Notes: generated by a model from the letters alone, not told the origin. 7,542 bases of DNA from Bacteroidota bacterium (GCA_022560715.1 JADFSQ010000085.1:1-7542), one strand, 5' to 3'. Shown: positions 1 to 5,668, counted from the stretch's first letter. Numbers and translations are program-made.

Positions 1-825
1 AACCTCAAACTTTATATCAACTTTTCTATCTAGTTCAACCAGCCTCTTCGCCTTCAAAGCGTCATCTTTCCCGGCTTTAAGCTTATCTTTAACCAACCCC
101 TCGATCTCGTCAACATGTTTAAAAAGATTCTCAAGTGTTTTATATTTGATCAAAAGATTACTTGCAGTTTTTGGACCAATTCCGGCAATGCCTGGAATAT
201 TGTCACTGGTATCTCCCATAAGTGATTTATAATCCACCATTTGGGCTGGTGTAATACCAAATTTCTCCTTAACTTCACTCTCACCATACAAGCTGGTCTC
301 TTTGAGATTCCAGCCCGGCATTTGCACTTTTATACTGCCATTAACAAGCTGCAAAACATCACGGTCACCAGATAAGATGGTAACGTTTATAGTTGATCGT
401 TGATCGTTCATTGGTTTCTTTTTACTCCCCCTACGAACTATTAACAATGAACTATTAACGGCTTTGGATGCTAGTGTAGCTATCAAATCGTCTGCTTCAA
501 ATCCTTCATTGATATAAATTGGAATATTGAATGCTTCGACCACATCATGCACAAGTGGTATCTGATCATAGAGCTCCTGATCAGCCTTGACGCGTGTTGC
601 TTTGTAATCCTCATATATCTCATCACGAAATGTGCCTCCGGCCACATCAAAACTCACCGCAATATAATCCGGCTTGAGATCATTTATAACCTTGAGCAGC
701 ATAGAGGTAAACCCATAGACTGCGTTCACCATCGTTCCATCCTTCACACTCATTGGAGGAATCGCGTGATATGCTCTATGAATAATGGCATTCCCGTCGA
801 TAATGGCAAATATTTTCTTTTTCAT
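1..825 (-). CDS. polA: DNA polymerase I, N-terminal 5'-3' exonuclease domain (partial)
   Basis: This 275-codon reading starts at ATG 825-823 and stays open through base 1, so the rest of the gene lies outside the window. It encodes the FEN-like 5'-3' exonuclease domain of DNA polymerase I, which removes RNA primers and damaged strands in replication and repair. Visible in order are D10 in the start motif IDGNAIIHRAYH, D60, R67/K75/R78, the acidic cluster E110-A-D112-D113, GDRD (D154, D156), GDTSDN (D205, D208), and a helix-hairpin-helix GIAGIGPKTA at about 212-221. All expected metal ligands are present, so the domain looks functional. Residues 123-147 are a hydrophilic insert where the family normally has a short linker; it coincides with a palindromic DNA element. 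The start IDGNAIIHRAYH and the YKATR context resemble Patescibacteria PolA rather than flavobacterial PolA, and codons are richer in G/C than in the next gene. The start codon sits one base after the neighbour's stop with no ribosome site, which suggests an assembly junction. It could also be a stand-alone exonuclease. Confidence 0.9.
   Translation of the reverse strand, partial: MKKKIFAIIDGNAIIHRAYHAIPPMSVKDGTMVNAVYGFTSMLLKVINDLKPDYIAVSFDVAGGTFRDEIYEDYKATRVKADQELYDQIPLVHDVVEAFNIPIYINEGFEADDLIATLASKAVNSSLLIVRRGSKKKPMNDQRSTINVTILSGDRDVLQLVNGSIKVQMPGWNLKETSLYGESEVKEKFGITPAQMVDYKSLMGDTSDNIPGIAGIGPKTASNLLIKYKTLENLFKHVDEIEGLVKDKLKAGKDDALKAKRLVELDRKVDIKFEV
384..460. repeat. Palindromic element inserted in frame in the polA exonuclease domain
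   Basis: Two 26-nt arms (384-409 and 435-460) form an imperfect inverted repeat matching at 20 of 26 positions, around a 25-nt loop. Each arm is itself made of 7-nt-like iterations (TTGATCG twice in one arm, near-copies of TTAATAGTTCA in the other). Translated on the minus strand it gives PolA residues 123-147, exactly the stretch that has no counterpart in the family, between the conserved EADD and GDRD motifs. It adds roughly 19 residues without breaking the frame. This resembles the palindromic elements known to insert in frame in Rickettsia genes; kinship with those is not implied. Low-complexity repeats of this style are, as I recall, common in some Patescibacteria genomes. Confidence 0.75.
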
Positions 826-826
826 A

Positions 827-1591
827 TTATAAATTTAGTTGTAAGTTATCGTAAGCCAAATAAACGTTTTTTGGCAATGCTTGTTGCACTTCATCATGAA
901 ATCCTAATAAATGACTAATATGCGTTAAATAAGCCTTCTTCGGTTTTACCAACGCAATAAAAGCTAAAGCTTCCTCCAAATTAAAATGCGAATAATGTGG
1001 TTTTATTCGCAATGCATTTACCACCAAAACTTTAAGACCCTTGAGTTTTTCAATTTCTTTTTCTTCAATAGTTTTAAGGTCTGTTAAATATGCAAAATCA
1101 TTAAACCTAAAGCCAAACACTTGCAATGTACTGTGATACATGTTTATTGGAATTACTTCAATTCCTCCTTGAAGCTTAAAAGGGATATTTGTAATAGCAT
1201 TTTCAATAACTGAAGGTACACCAGGATATCTGTTTTCGGTTTCGAAAATATATTCAAAACGCTTATGTAAAGCCTTTAGTACACGTTTATGTGCATAAAT
1301 TGACAGAGCACCTTGATTAAAAAAGAAAGGTCTTATATCGTCCATTCCAAGAACATGGTCGCTATGCTCATGCGTAAACAAAATACCATCAATCTTTTTA
1401 CAATTAGCTCTCAACATTTGGTATCTAAAATCTGGACCACAATCTATAACATAACTAAAACCCTCCCATTCCACCAAAACAGAAACACGCAAGCGTTTAT
1501 CTTTTTTATTAGTACTCAAGCAGACAGGATGATCGCTTCCAATTATTGGAATTCCCTGTGAAGTACCAGTGCCTAAAAATGTAATTCTCAA
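827..1591 (-). CDS. PhnP-like metallo-beta-lactamase-fold hydrolase
   Basis: A 254-residue cytoplasmic metal-dependent hydrolase of the metallo-beta-lactamase fold. The N-terminus ITFLGTGTSQGIPIIGSDHP is the family opening, followed by a cysteine (C24). The metal-binding motif THEHSDH lies at 73-79 (H74, H76, D78, H79), with H153, D171 (LTD) and the C-terminal THISH (H224, H227) as further ligands. Relatives include PhnP, which opens cyclic phosphoribosyl phosphate, but in Bacteroidota the homologue occurs outside phosphonate operons and its substrate is unknown; no phn gene is seen here. The start is a TTG (1591-1589), chosen because the conserved N-terminus begins at once after it and no in-frame ATG lies nearby. 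A TAAATTTG box at 1635-1642 is a likely promoter. The gene ends one base before the polA start, at the suspected junction. Length is normal, so it is complete. Confidence 0.88.
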   Translation of the reverse strand: MRITFLGTGTSQGIPIIGSDHPVCLSTNKKDKRLRVSVLVEWEGFSYVIDCGPDFRYQMLRANCKKIDGILFTHEHSDHVLGMDDIRPFFFNQGALSIYAHKRVLKALHKRFEYIFETENRYPGVPSVIENAITNIPFKLQGGIEVIPINMYHSTLQVFGFRFNDFAYLTDLKTIEEKEIEKLKGLKVLVVNALRIKPHYSHFNLEEALAFIALVKPKKAYLTHISHLLGFHDEVQQALPKNVYLAYDNLQLNL

Positions 1592-1634
1592 TTGTAGTTT
1601 TTAGTTAAAATTTATAGTTTAACACAACACTTTT

Positions 1635-1642
1635 CAAATTTA
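1635..1642 (-). promoter_or_regulatory. Bacteroidota-type -7 box for the hydrolase gene
   Basis: Read on the minus strand this is TAAATTTG, a full match to TAnnTTTG. It lies 43 bases upstream of the TTG start, giving a leader of about 37 nt. No good TTTG at the -33 distance is evident, so this rests on the -7 box alone. Confidence 0.5.
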
Positions 1643-1737
1643 TCATTTTAAAGCCATTTTCATATTATGTAATGTCTTATTTATTGTATTATATCGTTGG
1701 TAGTGGGTAAGCTTATGTTAGTATTAGACTTTTTATA

Positions 1738-1911
1738 AAATTCCAAAAGATAAATTCCAAATCACAAAAAACATTCTTTATGCATCATGCTTAATGTTGT
1801 TATTTATTCATTTTAAGCATATTATATTTTTTTGACATAAAATTTATGCTTGAATATTGAAGTTTAGAATTTGGATATTGTTTGTTATTTGTGCTTTGAT
1901 ATTTGGAATTT
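1738..1911. repeat. Imperfect palindromic A+T-rich repeat built from TTGGAATTT words
   Basis: On the left are two copies of AAATTCCAA (1738-1748, 1752-1760) followed by ATCACAAAAAA. On the right are the complementary words TTATTTGTG and ATTTGGAATTT (1885-1911), with AGAATTTGGATAT just before. Near the centre, AAGCATA (about 1815-1821) and TATGCTT (about 1845-1851) form another short inverted pair. Repeats made of AAATTCCAA/TTTGGAATTT words are a familiar kind of intergenic filler in Flavobacteriia genomes. It could be a decayed MITE-like element; no target-site duplication was seen. Confidence 0.4.
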
Positions 1912-1938
1912 CAATTATCAACCCATTTTATTTAACAT

Positions 1939-1963
1939 AGAGCTTATTTATTTAAATAGCTCT
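1939..1963. promoter_or_regulatory. Dyad upstream of the promoter of the gene at 2000
   Basis: AGAGCT (1939-1944) pairs with AGCTCT (1958-1963), and the inside adds ATTT/AAAT after a one-base bulge. It sits just upstream of, and partly within, the -33 region of the promoter at 1975-1982, so it could be an operator. A short T-run follows it, so a terminator-like hairpin is an alternative, although no plus-strand gene lies upstream. Confidence 0.3.
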
Positions 1964-1974
1964 ATAATTTTTTA

Positions 1975-1982
1975 TACTTTTG
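1975..1982 (+). promoter_or_regulatory. Bacteroidota-type -7 box for the gene at 2000
   Basis: TACTTTTG matches TAnnTTTG exactly and ends 17 bases before the ATG, predicting a very short leader of about 11 nt. No clear TTTG lies at the -33 distance. There is no Shine-Dalgarno sequence before the ATG, as usual in this phylum. Confidence 0.55.
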
Positions 1983-1999
1983 TATTATAAAAAATAGCC

Positions 2000-3454
2000 A
2001 TGTCTGTAAAATTAAAAGGTGATAGAGAAATAAGTAAAGTTTTAACAATCAAGCAGAAAGCATTACAAATAAATCTTAACGAAAATATTTACGGAACTTT
2101 TGCCGAAATAGGTGCTGGACAAGAAACTGTTCGTAATTTTTTTAGAGCTGGTGGTGCTTCTGGAACCATAGCCAAAGCAATGTCTGCTTACGATAAGGAT
2201 TTTTCTGATGCTATTTATGGTATAGAACCGGATCAGCGATACGTCACTCAACCACGTTTAAAACGAATGCTTACCCATGAAATTAATCTCATGGAAGACA
2301 GATTGAGCAGAAAGAAACATCCCGAAAAATTGTTTTTCACTTATGCAAATACTGTAGCTACTATCGATTTTTCTAAAAAATTTAAAGGTCATGGTTGGAT
2401 TGGTGTTAAATTTCAGTTGGATCCTTTAGAAGATTATAACGAAATTGTTTTACACCTACGCTTTAGACAAACCAATACACAATTGCAACAGGAAACTTTA
2501 GGCATGTTAGGTGTAAACCTGATTTTTGGCGGATTTTATATGCATGATAATCCTAAGGAAATAGTAAAATCATTGTATGATAATATTGAAAGTGATCAGA
2601 TTGAAATTGATATGATTAACTTTTCCGGAGCAAGATTCACTTATGTGGATAATAGGTTAATGAGTTTACAGTTGGTAAAAAATGGGATGACAGATGCCGT
2701 TATGTTTGGACCTGATGGCAATAACCTTTTACCAGCACAAGCTTTATATAAAAAAAATATCCTTGCACTTCGAGGCAGTTTTAGACCTGTTACCAAAGTA
2801 AATATGGATATGTTTGAAAAAGCACAGGAGCTGTTTTTAAACGAAAAAACGGTTGATAAGGATAATACTAAAGTTATCTTCGAAATTACATTAGCCAATT
2901 TACGTGCTGAAGGCGAAATTAATGAACGGGATTTTTTAGATAGAGCTGAACTATTATGCTCTTTGGGACAAAATGTAATGATTACCAATTTTCAAGAATA
3001 TTATAGATTGGTAGAATATTTCTCTGAATTTACCAAAGCAAGAATGGCATTGGCAATGGGAGTTTATAATCTCATTCAAATATTTGATGAAAAATATTAC
3101 AGACACTTAAGTGGAGGTATATTAGAAGCTTTTGGTAAACTGTTCTTTAAAGATTTAAAAGTGTATTTGTATCCTCTTAAAGATAAAGAAACTGGCGAAT
3201 TTATTACAAGTGAAACTCTTAAAGTCCATCCTCGTATGAAAGAATTGTATAAGTTCTTTAAATACAACGGCAAAATGCTTGATATCAAAGACTTTAATCC
3301 GGATATACTAAACATCCTATCAAGAAAAGTACTTAAAATGATTTACAATGGTGAAGACGGTTGGGAAGAAATGTTACCCGAAGGTATTTCTGAAATAATA
3401 AAAGACCAACGTTTATTTGGGTATTCAAGAAGACGTGTTAAAAACCTAAATTAA
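2000..3454 (+). CDS. Conserved cytoplasmic protein of unknown function (484 residues)
   Basis: A complete 484-residue protein with no signal peptide and no convincing membrane segment. The N-terminal part has a strongly patterned glycine-rich stretch, YGTFAEIGAG at 31-40 followed by FFRAGGASGTIAKAMSAYD at 47-65 and SDAIYG at 69-74. I recognise this as the hallmark of a family found in Bacteroidota and Proteobacteria. Later conserved-looking pieces are GHGWIGVKFQ, LHLRF and LGVNLIFGGFY. From memory, databases often label such proteins nicotinate-nucleotide adenylyltransferase or TonB-dependent receptor. Neither fits what is seen: the HxGH nucleotidyltransferase motif is absent and there is no export signal, plug or beta-barrel. 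Motifs such as AEIGAGQ could suggest a nucleotide- or cofactor-binding loop, but that is a guess. The gene has its own promoter box (1975-1982), and its stop codon overlaps that of the convergent bcp gene. I do not assign a function. Confidence 0.85.
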   Translation: MSVKLKGDREISKVLTIKQKALQINLNENIYGTFAEIGAGQETVRNFFRAGGASGTIAKAMSAYDKDFSDAIYGIEPDQRYVTQPRLKRMLTHEINLMEDRLSRKKHPEKLFFTYANTVATIDFSKKFKGHGWIGVKFQLDPLEDYNEIVLHLRFRQTNTQLQQETLGMLGVNLIFGGFYMHDNPKEIVKSLYDNIESDQIEIDMINFSGARFTYVDNRLMSLQLVKNGMTDAVMFGPDGNNLLPAQALYKKNILALRGSFRPVTKVNMDMFEKAQELFLNEKTVDKDNTKVIFEITLANLRAEGEINERDFLDRAELLCSLGQNVMITNFQEYYRLVEYFSEFTKARMALAMGVYNLIQIFDEKYYRHLSGGILEAFGKLFFKDLKVYLYPLKDKETGEFITSETLKVHPRMKELYKFFKYNGKMLDIKDFNPDILNILSRKVLKMIYNGEDGWEEMLPEGISEIIKDQRLFGYSRRRVKNLN

Positions 3455-3906
3455 ACCTTCAGGATTTGATTAGAATGCACTTTGGTTTTAACTTTTAATA
3501 TCACATCTTCAATAATTCCGTTTTCGTCTATTACAAAAGTAGTGCGATGAATTCCGTCATAAGTACGTCCCATAAATTTTTTTGGTCCCCAAACTTCAAA
3601 AGCATTAATTACAGTTTTATCTTCATCTGATAGAAGTGGGTATGGAAATTTAAATCTGTTTCTAAAATTTGTCTGTCTTCTTTCACTATCAGCACTCACA
3701 CCCAAAATTTCATATCCTAAAGATTGAAACCGTTCATAATTATCTCTTAAGTTACAAGCTTCAACAGTACAACCAGGCGTACTTGCTTTGGGATAAAAAA
3801 ACAAAACGAGTTTCTTCCCTTTATAATCACTTAACGAGATTGTATTTCCATCTTGATCTTTAGAAGTAAAATTTGGTGCATTATCGCCTATTTTAAGTGT
3901 AGTCAT
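3451..3906 (-). CDS. bcp: Thioredoxin-dependent peroxiredoxin, Bcp/PrxQ type
   Basis: A 151-residue peroxiredoxin of the Bcp/PrxQ class, which reduces hydrogen peroxide and organic hydroperoxides using thioredoxin and acts in the cytoplasm. The active-site segment FYPKASTPGCTVEAC places the peroxidatic cysteine at C46 and the resolving cysteine at C51, the CxxxxC spacing typical of atypical two-cysteine PrxQ proteins. T43, P44 and the distal R121 complete the usual active-site set. The thioredoxin-fold landmarks GVSADS (about 69-74) and TTFVIDENG (122-130) are intact, and length is normal. The ATG at 3906 is followed by the family-typical MTTLKIGDNAPNF opening. It is divergent from nth across 37 bases and has its own -7 box (3931-3938). 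Its stop codon shares the TTAA at 3451-3454 with the convergent gene, and no terminator is visible there. Confidence 0.95.
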   Translation of the reverse strand: MTTLKIGDNAPNFTSKDQDGNTISLSDYKGKKLVLFFYPKASTPGCTVEACNLRDNYERFQSLGYEILGVSADSERRQTNFRNRFKFPYPLLSDEDKTVINAFEVWGPKKFMGRTYDGIHRTTFVIDENGIIEDVILKVKTKVHSNQILKV

Positions 3907-3912
3907 AATTGT

Positions 3913-3920
3913 TATCTTTG
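3913..3920 (+). promoter_or_regulatory. Bacteroidota-type -7 box for nth
   Basis: TATCTTTG matches TAnnTTTG and ends 23 bases before the nth ATG, giving a leader of about 17 nt. Its -33 region would fall inside the first codons of bcp; no strong TTTG is evident there. Confidence 0.55.
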
Positions 3921-3930
3921 AATTTCTTTA

Positions 3931-3938
3931 CAAATATA
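3931..3938 (-). promoter_or_regulatory. Bacteroidota-type -7 box for bcp
   Basis: On the minus strand this is TATATTTG, an exact TAnnTTTG match, 25 bases upstream of the bcp start. Its -33 region would lie over the nth start codon and early codons. The polymerase footprints of this promoter and of the nth promoter almost fully coincide. Confidence 0.55.
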
Positions 3939-3943
3939 AGCTA

Positions 3944-4603
3944 ATGACAAAACAAGAAACGGTAAATTTTGTGATTAATACACTTAATCAATTATATCCG
4001 GAAATCCCTATTCCTTTAGATAATAAAGATCCATATACATTATTAATTGCAGTTTTATTGTCAGCTCAAAGCACAGATGTTAGAGTAAATAAAACTACAC
4101 CATTGCTTTTTGAAAGAGCTGATAACCCTTATGATATGGTAAAACTTACTGTTGAAGAAATTAAAGAAATTATTAAACCCGTTGGATTATCTCCTATGAA
4201 AAGCAAAGGTATTTATGGTTTATCACAAATGATAATTGAAAAACACAACGGAAAAGTGCCTCAAAGCTTTGAAGCTCTAGAAGCATTTCCTTCTGTTGGA
4301 CACAAAACAGCAAGTGTTGTCATGTCTCAAGCATTTGGTGTTCCTGCATTTCCTGTTGATACGCATATTCATCGCTTAATGTATCGTTGGAATTTAAGCA
4401 ACGGAAAAAATGTAACTCAAACCGAAAAAGACGCTAAACGATTATTTCCGGAAGAGATATGGAATGATTTACATCTACAAATTATTTGGTATGGTCGTCA
4501 ATATTCGCCTGCTCGAGGTTGGGATATTGATAAAGACATTATTACAAAGACTATTGGGCGAAAATCTGTAACAAAAGAATATTACAAAAGCAAAAAGTCC
4601 TGA
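3944..4603 (+). CDS. nth: Endonuclease III (DNA glycosylase/AP lyase), Fe-S-less form
   Basis: A 219-residue HhH-GPD DNA glycosylase that removes oxidised pyrimidines and cleaves at abasic sites in base-excision repair. LLSAQSTDVRVNK (38-50) is the conserved N-terminal helix motif. The helix-hairpin-helix is FPSVGHKTASVV (115-126) with catalytic lysine K121, and FPVDTHIHRL (136-145) carries the catalytic aspartate D139. Both catalytic residues are intact and the length is normal for Nth. The protein contains no cysteine at all: the C-terminal loop that normally holds four cysteines for a [4Fe-4S] cluster reads YGRQYSPARGWDIDKDII, with serine at the first position. From memory, flavobacterial Nth proteins commonly look like this. 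It is divergent from bcp and closed by a terminator whose stem includes its stop codon. MutY is excluded by the catalytic lysine and by the lack of the C-terminal MutY domain. Confidence 0.95.
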   Translation: MTKQETVNFVINTLNQLYPEIPIPLDNKDPYTLLIAVLLSAQSTDVRVNKTTPLLFERADNPYDMVKLTVEEIKEIIKPVGLSPMKSKGIYGLSQMIIEKHNGKVPQSFEALEAFPSVGHKTASVVMSQAFGVPAFPVDTHIHRLMYRWNLSNGKNVTQTEKDAKRLFPEEIWNDLHLQIIWYGRQYSPARGWDIDKDIITKTIGRKSVTKEYYKSKKS

Positions 4604-4628
4604 TAAGTTTAGTCATCAGGACTTTTTT
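4592..4628 (+). terminator. Rho-independent terminator of nth
   Basis: A 13-bp perfect stem (4592-4604 with 4615-4627) around a 10-nt loop, with the T-run 4623-4628 at its 3' side. The nth stop TGA (4601-4603) lies inside the left arm. The flanking A-run means it can also work on the minus strand, where it would end the transcript of the 47-residue gene and the sigma factor. Confidence 0.88.
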
Positions 4629-4637
4629 CGCCAAAGT

Positions 4638-4781
4638 TTAGTTTAAAAGCGCTTCAAACTTTAATTTATTATATTCAATAATGCATAAAGCTTGAGAATA
4701 ATTCAGAAGAAAATTCACCGTTTCTTCACTCGGTTTTAGTGTTTCAAGATGTTTAGAATCTTCAATGTAAAGTTTTGCCAT
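4638..4781 (-). CDS. Small conserved-looking flavobacterial protein (47 residues)
   Basis: An ATG at 4781-4779 opens a 47-residue reading ending at TAA 4640-4638. The product begins MAKLYIEDSKHLETLKPSEE and continues with a helix-like stretch, NFLLNYSQALCIIEYNKLKFE. There is no signal peptide or membrane segment. I recognise the opening IEDSKHL and the piece LLNYSQ as features of a small hypothetical protein seen in Flavobacteriaceae; its function is unknown. It lies 63 bases downstream of the ECF sigma factor on the same strand and just before the bidirectional hairpin at 4592-4628, so it may be co-transcribed with the sigma gene. The ATG is preceded only by A+T-rich sequence, as is normal in this phylum. 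Confidence 0.65.
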   Translation of the reverse strand: MAKLYIEDSKHLETLKPSEETVNFLLNYSQALCIIEYNKLKFEALLN

Positions 4782-4844
4782 TAGTTAATTTTAAGGTTGT
4801 TATGCCTTTCTAACGTAGTAAAAACTTATTTATTGCTTAATTTT

Positions 4845-5435
4845 TTAATTTGTTAAAACTATATTATGTTTTTCTATTACCTTTCTTAAATTAATTAAAG
4901 CGTAACGCATTCTTCCCAATGCAGTATTGATGCTAACTCCAGTATTTTTCGAAATTTCTTTAAAACTCATATCGTTATAAATACGCATTATTAATACTTC
5001 TTTTTGATCTTCAGGAAGCTCTTCTATCAAGCGTTTTATATCTTCTTCTACCTGACTTTTTATGATAGATTTTTCAGCATTTAATGAAGAATCACTTAAA
5101 ACTGAGAAAATATTAAAATCATTAGAGTTATCAAATTTTGGCATACGACTGTTTTTTCTAAAATGATCGATGACCAAATTATGTGCAATACGCATTACCC
5201 AAGGCAAAAATTTACCTTCTTCATTGTATTTTCCAAGTTTTAGGGTTCGAATAACTTTTATAAAAGTATCCTGAAAAACATCTTCGGTAACATCTCTGTC
5301 AAAAACCTTCGAATAAATAAAACTGTAAATTTTTTGCTTGTGTCTATTAATTAAGACCGAAAGAGACTGCTCGTCTCCGTGAATGTAGTTGCTGACCAAA
5401 ACAGCATCAGTAATAAGCTCTTGTCTCATAATCAT
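4845..5435 (-). CDS. RNA polymerase sigma factor, sigma-70 family, ECF type
   Basis: A 196-residue two-domain sigma factor. Region 2 covers about residues 26-95: HKQKIYSFIYSKV, then TEDVFQDTFIKVI (50-62, the core-binding and -10 recognition helix) and WVMRIAHNLVIDHFRK (79-94). Region 4 covers about 130-187, with ELPEDQKEVLIMR and the helix-turn-helix FKEISKNTGVSINTALGRMR (158-177). Regions 1 and 3 are absent, which defines the ECF architecture. No anti-sigma gene is adjacent; the only downstream gene is the 47-residue protein. It is divergent from uvrA, a neighbourhood I recall from other Flavobacteriaceae. Two starts are possible, Met1 (5435) and Met3 (5429); relatives start near Met3. The leader is long (about 95 nt from the predicted promoter) and its 3' end forms a 13-bp hairpin that covers Met1. 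The target genes cannot be told from the sequence. Confidence 0.92.
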   Translation of the reverse strand: MIMRQELITDAVLVSNYIHGDEQSLSVLINRHKQKIYSFIYSKVFDRDVTEDVFQDTFIKVIRTLKLGKYNEEGKFLPWVMRIAHNLVIDHFRKNSRMPKFDNSNDFNIFSVLSDSSLNAEKSIIKSQVEEDIKRLIEELPEDQKEVLIMRIYNDMSFKEISKNTGVSINTALGRMRYALINLRKVIEKHNIVLTN

Positions 5436-5495
5436 TACTTTTTAACGCATAGAAATAATCTTCTCTGCTTGGGGATTTAAGTTTAAAAAGTAATG
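5433..5495 (-). promoter_or_regulatory. Leader hairpin over the sigma-factor start codon
   Basis: CATTACTTTTTAA (5433-5445) and TTAAAAAGTAATG (5483-5495) form a perfect 13-bp inverted repeat around a 37-nt loop. In the minus-strand mRNA the 3' arm ends exactly on the first AUG of the sigma gene and lies 3 nt before the second possible AUG. The stem is A+U-rich, so it would melt fairly easily. It may limit ribosome access; that role is inferred, not shown. Confidence 0.55.
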
Positions 5496-5538
5496 TTTGT
5501 TATAAGCTTAATAGTTTTGTTTGTTGTTTAATAGAATT

Positions 5539-5571
5539 CAAATATAACAACAATCATACCTAAAATGCAAA
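5539..5571 (-). promoter_or_regulatory. Bacteroidota-type promoter of the sigma-factor gene
   Basis: On the minus strand the -7 box is TATATTTG (5546-5539), an exact TAnnTTTG match, with TTTG (5571-5568) 21 bases upstream as the -33 element. This spacing fits the range reported for Bacteroidota promoters. It predicts a leader of roughly 95 nt. Confidence 0.6.
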
Positions 5572-5617
5572 AAAAATCTACTTTTTTAACATAAAATTGA
5601 TTTTAAATCCATTTTTA

Positions 5618-5643
5618 TTGCTGAATTAGAAGTAGTACCTTTG
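5618..5643 (+). promoter_or_regulatory. Bacteroidota-type promoter of uvrA
   Basis: TACCTTTG at 5636-5643 is an exact TAnnTTTG match ending 25 bases before the uvrA ATG. A TTG at 5618-5620 lies 15 bases upstream, somewhat closer than usual for a -33 element, so the -33 part is doubtful. No SOS-type operator is recognisable. Confidence 0.55.
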
Positions 5644-5668
5644 CAAAATTATTCTCTTTAAAACACTT

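Larger units (their letters stand above)
1592..1999. other. Divergent A+T-rich intergenic region without a gene
   Basis: About 400 bases separate the minus-strand hydrolase from the plus-strand gene at 2000. I see no coding potential: stops are frequent in all frames and no conserved peptide emerges. It holds a -7 box for each flanking gene, an imperfect palindromic repeat built from TTGGAATTT-like words (about 1738-1911) and a small dyad at 1939-1963. Confidence 0.7.

Noticed and set aside
384..460. CRISPR-like repeat
   Set aside because: There are only two degenerate, inverted arms with no regular spacers and they lie inside a coding frame.
547..918. Plus-strand reading of 123 residues
   Set aside because: It lies antisense to polA and the end of the hydrolase gene and crosses the suspected junction; the minus-strand readings carry clear family motifs.
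2000..3454. Calling this gene a TonB-dependent receptor or nicotinate-nucleotide adenylyltransferase
   Set aside because: There is no signal peptide, plug or barrel pattern, and no HxGH motif; the names are not supported by the sequence.
3440..3470. Terminator between the convergent genes at 2000 and bcp
   Set aside because: No hairpin with T-run is seen; the stop codons simply overlap in TTAA.
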